Of a DNA stretch of 58,197 nt, positions 1-6,655 are shown piece after piece. Below the pieces are notes generated by a model. The model was given only the letters and a program-made list of their open reading frames with translations, ran no database searches and was not told the origin of the DNA. Made by a program: the position numbers and the translations under genes. The stretch comes from DASZJY01 sp036260255 (lineage in GTDB: Bacteria > Actinomycetota > Acidimicrobiia > Acidimicrobiales > AC-14). The stretch is taken from contig DATAAF010000099.1 of assembly GCA_036260255.1 (NCBI GenBank), positions 1 to 58,197 of the forward strand, in the 5' to 3' direction. Within the stretch, counting starts at the first letter, position 1; the number at the start of each line of letters is the position of its first letter.

Positions 1-27
1 CTCGCCGTCGATCACTACCCTGAGCAT
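1..27 (-). CDS. 5' end of a gene running off the left edge (begins MLRVVIDGE)
   Basis: Only nine codons are visible, starting at an ATG whose complement lies at 25-27. A strong ribosome binding site (GGAGGAAGG) sits about 7 bases upstream. The first codons and the roughly 110 bases before them closely match the last 128 bases of the window on the opposite strand, where another gene also starts M-L-R-V. That conservation of leader, ribosome site and first codons is the evidence that this is a real start. The product is not identifiable from nine residues. Confidence 0.6.
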
Positions 28-140
28 TGGCGTCCCTTCCTCCGCCAGCGCTGCAACGCCGGCGGCTCCTCGAGTGGTCAACGAGGAAGGTACGCCGCGC
101 CTCCCGGCGAGTGGCCGATCCACAACTTCAGGTCATACCT
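1..140 (-). repeat. Left copy of an outward-facing inverted repeat (promoter/leader plus gene start)
   Basis: Read on the minus strand, this segment aligns almost without gaps to 58070-58197 read on the plus strand, at roughly 75-80% identity by eye. A 25-base block (77-101 here, 58111-58135 at the right) is identical. A -10-like hexamer TATGAC (132-137) corresponds to TATAAC at the right end. The similarity covers untranslated leader as well as the first codons, so it looks like duplication of a gene with its control region rather than insertion sequence ends. Confidence 0.7.
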
Positions 141-339
141 CTGTCGCCGCAGGGGCGCGTCGCAGTGAGGCATCGCACGACGTGAGCGTTGGCCTCGTCG
201 CCGCGTCGAGTCACCCGGCCGACGTCACGGGAACTGCTTACTTGCCGCGGCGCGGACTGACAGGTGGCCGGAGACCCGTGGGCTCGCCGCTCGCGTCGAC
301 GGGTCTCGTCCCGCAAGGCGATCGATAAACGGGACCCGT

Positions 340-508
340 AGGAGGATCCGGTTGCGGCCCTCCGCTCGCACCCCGCAGCGCCAACAGCCTACGACGTCGG
401 CGGTCGTCTCGACGATGATCACCACCTCCGACTCCGTCTCGGTCACCTCGAGCACCCGGAAACGTCGAGTCCCAGAAGTGCCTCGGCCAGCCCGGTACCG
501 TCGCTCAT
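340..508 (-). pseudogene. N-terminal remnant of an ISL3-family transposase
   Basis: On the minus strand an ATG at 508 opens a frame reading MSDGTGLAEALLGLD, which then runs into a stop. A one-base shift continues with FRVLEV, then VVIIVETTADVVGCWRCGVRAE. That is the zinc-ribbon (CxxC) N-terminus typical of ISL3 transposases. Similarity is lost soon after the CxxC and no DDE catalytic part follows. The element is therefore frameshifted and truncated, with no catalytic function expected. The family call is from memory of the conserved ETTADVVGC-CG motif. Confidence 0.7.
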
Positions 509-661
509 CGTCAGGGGTCTCCCGTCCTCGTGACCTTCGAACAGCCACGAAGATGGCGGGGCCCCTGGCCCGCGTGGTGGATGGTCGGCTACGTCACAGT
601 CCCCACTTCAACGCGAAGAGCCTGTTATCGCCTGCCCCGCTATCTCGTTCCGACACGTCGA

Positions 662-1126
662 CTAAGACTGCTTTACTCTGCCGTCATACGTACCGGTCAC
701 CGTCAAGGTGGTGAAGTCGGCGACCACCACGAAGGTCCCATGTCCCCGTAGCCCGCTATAGGCCCCGGTCCCGGCGGTGATCTGGAACCGACCATCCCCG
801 AGCGCACGGGGGCTATTCACCGGGAAGGTGGTTCCCCTGAAGTGAATGGAGATCACTCCGCCGGAACCGGTAAGGGTGTGGTCTCCTTCGAGCCTGGCGC
901 GGTCGCCACGGATCGGCGTCACGCTGAAGGTGGCGGCAGCAGCGCCAGAGTCGCTAACGCGACCAGCCGCCGAAAAGGTCCCGGCGGCGGAGTTCGGTCC
1001 TATGATCTGCATATGAAATCCGATCGTGACCCGCTGGTTGCTCTCCGCCGACGCCGATAATGGGGACGCCAAGACGACAAGAGCGACGCTGATCCCAATC
1101 GCAATGCACCGGAGCTTCCGTCTCAC
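662..1126 (-). CDS. Secreted small beta-rich protein of unknown function
   Basis: The protein has 154 residues from a GTG at 1126, chosen because an AGGAGGT box lies about 8 bases upstream; an ATG at 1153 would add nine residues. It begins with a basic stretch, a hydrophobic core and an ASA signal-peptidase site near residue 28, so it should be exported. The mature part is short, rich in Gly, Thr and Val, and contains GTGAYSGLRGHGTF near its end. That pattern is common in secreted actinobacterial proteins that resemble allene oxide cyclase-type small barrels. No catalytic residues are recognisable. It is the only intact-looking gene in the first 3 kb. Confidence 0.75.
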   Translation of the reverse strand: MRRKLRCIAIGISVALVVLASPLSASAESNQRVTIGFHMQIIGPNSAAGTFSAAGRVSDSGAAAATFSVTPIRGDRARLEGDHTLTGSGGVISIHFRGTTFPVNSPRALGDGRFQITAGTGAYSGLRGHGTFVVVADFTTLTVTGTYDGRVKQS

Positions 1127-1244
1127 GTGTCCGCCACCTCCTCGTCGTTTCAACGACGCTCGAAGTGTATGCCCCCGATCTCGACCGCGCCTCTGGTTAG
1201 CCGCCTGGGCGGGAAGCCCCGGACTGTTCCGGCGCGACCCGCGA

Positions 1245-1400
1245 AGCTGACGCGGTGCACGGGCGCTCGGAGGCGGCCGACGGCTACGGGGTCAGGGCGA
1301 GAACCCTCGGGCACCGGCGTGCACGGCGAGGGCAAGACCGGCGTCCACGGTCGTTCGTCTGCGGCCGACGGCCACGGGGTCATCGGACGGTTCTGCTCAT
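1245..1400 (+). pseudogene. Remnant of a Gly-Val-rich repeat protein (GVHG/DGYGV repeats)
   Basis: Two frames one base apart together read VHGRSEAADGYGVRAR and then GTGVHGEGKTGVHGRSSAAD-GHGVIGR. The units are typical of long repetitive proteins built from G-x-GVxGxS motifs. No start, stop or longer frame surrounds them. At DNA level the two halves (about 1257-1295 and 1340-1382) are visibly duplicated. I read this as a decayed fragment; the parent protein's function is unknown. Confidence 0.4.
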
Positions 1401-2100
1401 GCTCTCGGCCGCGCTGGATGGCGCGAGCGCCTGACCCACGGCTCTACCGCGCGGCGCGTGTTTGAGCCGGCTTCGACGGGCTCCCGATCAGCAAAGGTTC
1501 CGTCGCTCGACGGCTTGGCGCCGGCGGACCCCGCTTCTTCGGAGACAGCCACGAGGCGAGTAAGGGGAGCGCGTCCGCGGATGGTGGCCGGGCTCGGCGA
1601 TGTAGAGTGCGAGTGAGACCAGGTTCGGCGGCCCTCCAAGCCTCGTACGCGAGTGCCAGGTCGCCGACGAACGGCGGGTGAACCTTTTCGTGCCGGTGCC
1701 GTGCGGACAACCGCCGCTCGTCTCACCGCTGCCACCTCGCCGTGGGAGATCCGGAAACCCTAGCGCGTCGTCGCCTCTTCGCGGTCGTGTTCCGTCCGCC
1801 CCTCCCGGCCCAACTGAACTGATGGGTAGGTCAAGGTCAACGGCAGTCGGAGCGGCCGGTGTCCGTGGCCTTCGCCTTTGTCCCAAAGCCGAACGGCGAA
1901 CGGCGTCCCGCATGCGTAACGCGGTCAGTGAGACGGCGGCGGTTGTCGAGAGTGGTCGAGGACCAGGAGGAGGGGGTCCCGTCGATCGAAGGGCGCGTGC
2001 CACCTGGCGTGAGGAGACCGGTGGTCCTGACATTCGCTGCCTCGGCGACGTCCGAGAAGTTCGCCGATCTCAGCGAGTCGTCGATCAAGAGCAGGTGTCG
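1401..2100. other. Stretch with no recognisable gene
   Basis: Several open frames occur on both strands but none has a convincing ribosome site, composition or family motif. They look like chance frames in GC-rich DNA. Together with the fragments on either side this appears to be a graveyard region rather than functional coding sequence. Confidence 0.5.
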
Positions 2101-2109
2101 GTGGTCGAG

Positions 2110-2340
2110 CCGCTAGCCACACCCGGCACGAGGCGGCGGTGTTGAACAAAGAGTCTTGAGTCCCAGCGCGGACTGTACGTCGTCCACTGCCGCGTGCTCG
2201 GCCCGAGCACCCCGACACCCTGAGCTTCGGCCAACAACCTGGCCGACCGGACACCCCTTGTCGCCCGCCAGCAACACGGGAGATCTTGGTGAGCTTCGCC
2301 AGCACATGGGACCACCCACTCGCCAGTGATGGGACCACTC
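2110..2340 (-). pseudogene. Possible transposase C-terminal remnant
   Basis: Minus-strand frames contain PVLLAGDKG followed, one base shifted, by LLAEAQGVGVLGPS. This resembles the LLAGDKGY...LLRPAR segment around the second catalytic Asp of IS4/IS982-like transposases. Nothing else of the protein is visible, and frames are interrupted. The assignment is weak and could be coincidence. Confidence 0.25.
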
Positions 2341-2619
2341 GGAGCATCAGTCAGCGGCGACACCGCTGAGGTCGGAGACAGCCACCCCGCCGCTCGCGAT
2401 GCCCATCGCCTCATCGAACGCTCGGCATCGGTCGACGTCATCCATGTATCCCAGGACGCAGAAGACGACGCGTGGCGCTGGCTCGACCGCCATGACGAGC
2501 GTCCCTACTCCTTCGTCGACGCCACCAGCTTCGCGGTCATGCGCCGGCGCGGCCTTCTCGAGGCGCTGGCGTTCGGCGGAGACTTCATGGCGGCGGGCTT
2601 CGTCGAAGTCCGTCCCTGA
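2326..2619 (+). pseudogene. C-terminal fragment of a VapC-type PIN-domain toxin
   Basis: The 97-codon frame ends with RPYSFVDATSFAVMRRRGL, a Leu-Glu-Ala-Leu-Ala-Phe stretch and DFMAAGF. These are the hallmark C-terminal segments of VapC ribonucleases, including the S-F-x-D-x-x-S-F motif and the final acidic DF. The N-terminal third, with the first catalytic Asp (normally ILVDTSA), is missing. The frame is closed by a TGA at 2290-2292 just upstream. No VapB antitoxin frame is seen next to it. An inactive remnant is most likely. Confidence 0.65.
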
Positions 2620-2711
2620 AGCCGACGGGCTACCTACCGCCTCGGTAGGGGCGAGAGCTTCGGCCTCGGCGCCGGGTCCTCAATTCTCTGGTTGGGCTCG
2701 ATCCCGGCTCG

Positions 2712-2960
2712 GTGGGCGCGGCGGTGGAGAGGATGAATTCGGAACGTTCCGGCGGCATGCAGCTTCTTGCCCGCCGCCTCGCCGAGGACGGCGTGCTCCG
2801 CGACGACGTGAGCGTCAGGGTCCCGCCAACGCTGTGGGTGTTGACCAGCGTCGACGCGTTCGACCTGCTGTACACCGACCGGGGTCTCGCCGTCGACGAC
2901 GTCATCGAGCTGATCACCAGGACGGCCGAGCGTGCGGTGTGCAAGGAAGCGGAGGCGACG
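2712..2960 (+). pseudogene. C-terminal ligand-domain fragment of a TetR-family regulator
   Basis: Residues read LLARRLAEDGVLRDDVSV, then LWVLTSVDAFDLLYTDRGL and a final TAERAVCK. These match the last two helices of many actinobacterial TetR/AcrR proteins. No helix-turn-helix N-terminus is found upstream (2620-2711 holds nothing recognisable), and the frame runs on past the usual C-terminus without a stop. It is probably a truncated remnant that cannot bind DNA. It lies about 80 bases before the DUF2505 gene. Confidence 0.5.
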
Positions 2961-3039
2961 GCGGGCGACGGCGCCAGCCCGGCCCTGACCACCGAGACAA
3001 GCGCGCGTCGGGGGTTCGACGCCGTGCGAGCATGCCGCC

Positions 3040-3534
3040 GTGCGCTTCCAGGTCGAGCACCGGTTCGCCGCGCCCGTGCCGGCGGTCGCCGAGCTCCTCG
3101 TCGACCCGGGGTTCCACCGCGGGCTCCGGCTGCCCGACCTCGAGCTTCTCGACGTGGTCGACCATCGGGACGACGGCAAAGCCGCCCTCCTGTCGCTCCG
3201 CTACGCCTACGTCGGACAGGTCGATCCCATCGTCACACGCCTGCTCGGCGGCCGGCGCCTGGCGTGGGTGCAGGAGCTGGCGGTCGACCGGGTGACGGGT
3301 GACGGCCACCTCTCCTTGGCCGTCGAGGGCGGCGGTGACCGGCTCCACGGCCTCGCCCGGTTCACGTTGCACGGCGAGGGCGGCGAGACCGTGTGGGCCC
3401 TGCGGGGCGAGATCGAGGTGCGCGTCCCGCTGGTCGGCGGGACGGCCGAAAGGCGGATCCTCGCCGGGTTCCTCCAGCGCCTCGACCTCGAAGCGCGGCA
3501 CCTGGCCGAGCGGCTAGGCGCCGACGGCGGCTGA
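3040..3534 (+). CDS. DUF2505 family protein
   Basis: A 164-residue protein from a GTG at 3040. The N-terminus (MRFQVEHRFAAPVPAVAELL) and the later alternating beta strands fit DUF2505, a small family with a START/SRPBCC-like fold common in actinobacteria. Such folds usually hold hydrophobic ligands, but no substrate is known for this family. Its stop at 3534 faces the stop of the downstream antiporter gene, six bases away. The ribosome site is weak, so the exact start is uncertain. Confidence 0.75.
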   Translation: MRFQVEHRFAAPVPAVAELLVDPGFHRGLRLPDLELLDVVDHRDDGKAALLSLRYAYVGQVDPIVTRLLGGRRLAWVQELAVDRVTGDGHLSLAVEGGGDRLHGLARFTLHGEGGETVWALRGEIEVRVPLVGGTAERRILAGFLQRLDLEARHLAERLGADGG

Positions 3535-3540
3535 CGTCGG

Positions 3541-4845
3541 TCAGTCCGGGCGCCGCCGGCATGCCCGGACGAGGAGGGCGGCTCCCAACACGGCGGCCAC
3601 CGTCGACGCGCCCAAGACGCCGATCTTGGCCGCGTCCTGGAGGGCGCCGGGCTCGAAGGCCAGCTCGGAGATGAACAACGACACGGTGAAGCCGATGCCG
3701 GCGACGAGCCCGGTCCCGACGAGCATCGGCCAGGTCGCCCCGTGAGGCAGCCGGCCCACGCCGGCGCGCACGGCCAACCAGGCGGCGGCGGTGATGCCGA
3801 CGACCTTGCCCACGACCAGGCCGAGGACCACCCCGGCGGTCACCGTCCACGTCCCCGGGGCGTCGAAGGCGCCGGCGTCGATCACCACGCCGGCGTTGGC
3901 CAGGGCGAAGACGGGAACGACGAGGAAGCTCGTCCAGGGGTGGAGCATGTGCTCGAGGCGCTCGGCGGGGGAGACGGAGGTTCTCGCCAGCCGGGTCATG
4001 GCGTCGAGCTCGCCCGGGGTCGGCTCGTCGCCCAGGTCGGCGGCCCATTCGCGGGCAACGTCGCCGGGGGTGGGGGCGCGCGCCGGCGTGAGCAGGCCGA
4101 GCACCACGCCGGCGATGGTGGCGTGGACACCGGACGCTTGTGTCGCCAGCCAGACGCCGCCCGCCAGTGCGGCGTACGGCGGGGACCACATCACGCCGGC
4201 CCGCCGCAGCCCCACCATGACGGCCACCAGGCCGGCGGCAGCAGCGAGGAACCCCAGCTCGAGCTCCCGGCTGTAGAACACGGCGATCACGGCGATGGCC
4301 CCGATGTCGTCGACGATCGCCAAGGTGAGGAGGAACAGCTTGAGCGCCACGGGCACCCTTGGCCCGAGGAGGGCGAGCACTCCGATGGCGAAGGCGATGT
4401 CGGTGGCGACGGGGATCCCCCAGCCTCGGGCGCCGTCGGTCCCGGCGTTGACGACCAGGAACAGCAGAGCGGGCACCGCCATCCCACCGGCGGCAGCGAT
4501 GGCCGGCATCGCCGCGGTCCGCGGGTCGCGGAGGTCCCCGCTTACCAGCTCCCGCTTGATCTCCAGTCCGACGACGAAGAAGAAGAGCGCCATGAGGGCG
4601 TCGTTGACCCAGTGCCGCAGGTCGTCGGCCAGCACGAACCGGCCCACCCGGACGGAGAGCTCGGTCCCCCAGAGCGTCCCGTACGACTCACGCCAGGGCG
4701 AGTTGGCCCAGAGCAGGGCGGCCACGGCGCCGACCAGGAGGACGATGCCGCCGGCCGCTTCGGTGCGCAGGAACTGGCGCACGATCCGGGGCAGGCGGCG
4801 CCCGGGAAGGGGAGGCGGGGGACTCTCGGGAATCGTCTCGGCCAT
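3541..4845 (-). CDS. nhaA: Na+/H+ antiporter NhaA
   Basis: The 434-residue product exchanges external protons for internal sodium at the cytoplasmic membrane, supporting pH and salt homeostasis. The start at 4845 (MAETIPE) is preferred over upstream ATGs because a GGAG box lies 7 bases before it. Some eleven to twelve hydrophobic segments are visible. The NhaA signatures are present: NDALMALFFFVVGLEIKREL, TDIAFAIGVLALLG and the paired aspartates of LAIVDDIGAIAVIAVFYSRE that bind the ion. A hydrophilic loop (about residues 260-290) is longer than in E. coli. It is monocistronic, converging with DUF2505 and diverging from the LysE-type gene. Confidence 0.95.
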   Translation of the reverse strand: MAETIPESPPPPLPGRRLPRIVRQFLRTEAAGGIVLLVGAVAALLWANSPWRESYGTLWGTELSVRVGRFVLADDLRHWVNDALMALFFFVVGLEIKRELVSGDLRDPRTAAMPAIAAAGGMAVPALLFLVVNAGTDGARGWGIPVATDIAFAIGVLALLGPRVPVALKLFLLTLAIVDDIGAIAVIAVFYSRELELGFLAAAAGLVAVMVGLRRAGVMWSPPYAALAGGVWLATQASGVHATIAGVVLGLLTPARAPTPGDVAREWAADLGDEPTPGELDAMTRLARTSVSPAERLEHMLHPWTSFLVVPVFALANAGVVIDAGAFDAPGTWTVTAGVVLGLVVGKVVGITAAAWLAVRAGVGRLPHGATWPMLVGTGLVAGIGFTVSLFISELAFEPGALQDAAKIGVLGASTVAAVLGAALLVRACRRRPD

Positions 4846-4994
4846 GTCGAGCTCCTGTGTCTGCGGACGACAGCAGCCGACCAGGCTTCCCGGCACACCA
4901 CCCACCGAGGTGGGGCCTCCATTGTGCCCCACCGCCGGGCCCGAGCCGGGAAATCGCCGACCAAGGGCGTCGACGCGCCGTACGGTCGAGGCCG

Positions 4995-5642
4995 ATGCCC
5001 TCGGCGTCCACCCTCGCCCTGTTCTCCGTCGCCGCTCTGGTCCTGCTGGTGACCCCCGGCCCGGCGGTGCTCTACATCGTCACCAGGACCGTCGGCCAGG
5101 GGCGGCGGGCAGGCCTGGTGTCGGTCCTCGGAATCCACACCGGATCGGTCGTGCACGTGGTGGCGGCAGCGCTGGGCGTCTCGGCGGTGCTGGCCCGCTC
5201 AGCGGCGGCGTTCGGCGTGGTCAAGCTGGCCGGCGCCGCGTACCTGATCTACCTGGGGGTGCAGCGCCTGACGGCGGGACGGCACGAGCGCGGCGGCGGA
5301 CGGGAGAGCCTCCGACCGGGCCTCCGCCGGGTGTACGCCCAAGGCGTCGTCGTCAACATCCTCAACCCGAAGACGGCTCTGTTCTTCCTCGCCTTCCTGC
5401 CGCAGTTCGTCGACCCGACAGGGGCCGCCGCGCCCCAGATGGTCGTGCTGGGACTGTGGTTCATCGCCCTCGGGGTCTGCAGCGACAGCGCCTACGCCTT
5501 CGCCGCCAGCGTGATGAGCCGCCGGCTCCACGGGGACCGCCGCTCCGCTCGCCGGCGCGCCCAGCTGACCGGGGCCGCCTACATCGGCCTGGGACTGACG
5601 GCCGCCGTCGCCGGCCACCCCGCCCGGCGGGCGGCCGCGTAG
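4995..5642 (+). CDS. LysE/RhtB-family amino acid exporter
   Basis: A 215-residue membrane protein with about six hydrophobic segments. The N-terminal LLVTPGPAVLYIVTRTVGQG and the central GVVVNILNPKTALFFLAFLPQF are the two conserved blocks of the LysE/RhtB superfamily, which exports amino acids such as homoserine, threonine or lysine. The substrate cannot be told from sequence. The ATG at 4995 was chosen because the family N-terminus begins there. It is transcribed divergently from nhaA with about 150 bases between the starts. Confidence 0.9.
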   Translation: MPSASTLALFSVAALVLLVTPGPAVLYIVTRTVGQGRRAGLVSVLGIHTGSVVHVVAAALGVSAVLARSAAAFGVVKLAGAAYLIYLGVQRLTAGRHERGGGRESLRPGLRRVYAQGVVVNILNPKTALFFLAFLPQFVDPTGAAAPQMVVLGLWFIALGVCSDSAYAFAASVMSRRLHGDRRSARRRAQLTGAAYIGLGLTAAVAGHPARRAAA

Positions 5643-5691
5643 GCGGGCACCCCGACCGAAAACCGGGGGGCCCTCTGGATAACGTGCCGCG

Positions 5692-6579
5692 ATGGCACTC
5701 CGTGACTACCTCGCCGGTGAGGTGGCCCAGGACTTCGCCGACGGGCTCCTGACGCGCCGGGAGGCGCTGCGGCGCCTCGGGCTGCTCGGGCTCAGCCTCA
5801 CCGGGGCCAGCGCTCTGCTCGCCGCCTGCGGCGACGGCGGCGACGGCGACGTGGCCACCCTGCCCACCGCCGCGCCCCCGACCAGCCGGCCGGGAGCCGG
5901 CGACCAGGCCGACGTCATCCGGTTCCGGGGGCCCAACGGTGAGCTCCAGGCCGCCTACGCCGCGCCCGGCCGCACCAAGGCGGCGGTGCTGGTGATCCAC
6001 GAGAACCGGGGGCTGACGCCGCACTTCCACGACGTCGTGAAGCGCTTCGCCGGCGAGGGGTTCGCCGCTCTGTGCGTCGACCTTCTGTCGTCGCAGGGCG
6101 GCACCGCCGCCCTGACCGACCCGGCGGCGGCGCCGGCGGCGCTCTCGGCCGCCCCTGACGACCGGCTGCTGGCCGACCTGCGGGCCGGTATCGACGAGCT
6201 CCAGCGCCGTCACCCCGGCCTCAAGGTCGGCGTGGTCGGTTTCTGCTTCGGGGGCGGCATGACGTGGAACCTGCTCCAGGCCGGCGAGGCCCGCCTGGCC
6301 GCCGCCGCCCCGTTCTACGGGCCCGCGCCCGAGAACGCCGACTTCCGCCGGGCCAGGGCCGCCGTCCTCGCCGTGTACGGGGAGCTCGACGCCCGGGTCA
6401 ACCAGAGCCGGGACCGCGCCAAGACCGCCTTGGAGGCGGCCGGCCTTCCCCACGAGGTCCGGACGTTCGCCGGCGCCGATCACGCCTTCTTCAACGAGAC
6501 CGGGCCCCGCTACAACCCCCAGGCGGCGCAGGAGGCCTACCAGGCCCTCCTGCAGTGGTTCAACCGGTACCTCGTCTGA
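5692..6579 (+). CDS. Dienelactone hydrolase family lipoprotein
   Basis: A 295-residue alpha/beta hydrolase. The N-terminus has a twin-arginine-like stretch (TRREALRRLGLLGL) leading to a lipobox-like LLAAC near residue 46, so it is probably exported by Tat and lipid-anchored. The catalytic triad of dienelactone hydrolases is visible: Cys in GFCFGGG (about residue 185), Asp in YGELDARV and His in GADHAFF. Members hydrolyse lactones or related esters; the true substrate is unknown. An inverted repeat just after the stop should terminate it. Its function outside the cytoplasm is inferred only from the leader. Confidence 0.85.
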   Translation: MALRDYLAGEVAQDFADGLLTRREALRRLGLLGLSLTGASALLAACGDGGDGDVATLPTAAPPTSRPGAGDQADVIRFRGPNGELQAAYAAPGRTKAAVLVIHENRGLTPHFHDVVKRFAGEGFAALCVDLLSSQGGTAALTDPAAAPAALSAAPDDRLLADLRAGIDELQRRHPGLKVGVVGFCFGGGMTWNLLQAGEARLAAAAPFYGPAPENADFRRARAAVLAVYGELDARVNQSRDRAKTALEAAGLPHEVRTFAGADHAFFNETGPRYNPQAAQEAYQALLQWFNRYLV

Positions 6580-6589
6580 GGAGCGTCGC

Positions 6590-6641
6590 CGAACCGGCGG
6601 TGGTTGTACGGCCCATACCCCGCACAACCACCGCCAGTTCG
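6590..6641. terminator. Bidirectional terminator-like hairpin between convergent genes
   Basis: Arms 6590-6607 and 6624-6641 pair over 18 bases with a single mismatch, around a 16-base loop; the inner 12 bases (GGCGGTGGTTGT) are a perfect inverted repeat. It fills the 76-base gap between the stops of the dienelactone hydrolase and the MMPL exporter, exactly where a shared terminator is expected. There is no U-run, as is usual in GC-rich actinobacteria. Confidence 0.75.
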
Positions 6642-6655
6642 CTGGGGCGCCGCCC

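Noticed and set aside
1..140. Terminal inverted repeats as insertion sequence ends of a 58-kb element
   Set aside because: The repeats contain a ribosome site and start codons of outward-facing genes and diverge outside short blocks, which fits duplicated genes better than transposon ends.
1488..2033. Long minus-strand frame in the decayed region as a gene
   Set aside because: No ribosome site, no conserved motif, Pro/Arg-rich composition typical of chance frames.
3742..5052. A 436-codon plus-strand frame opposite nhaA
   Set aside because: Antisense shadow of the NhaA gene, rich in His, Gly and Asp without recognisable domains.
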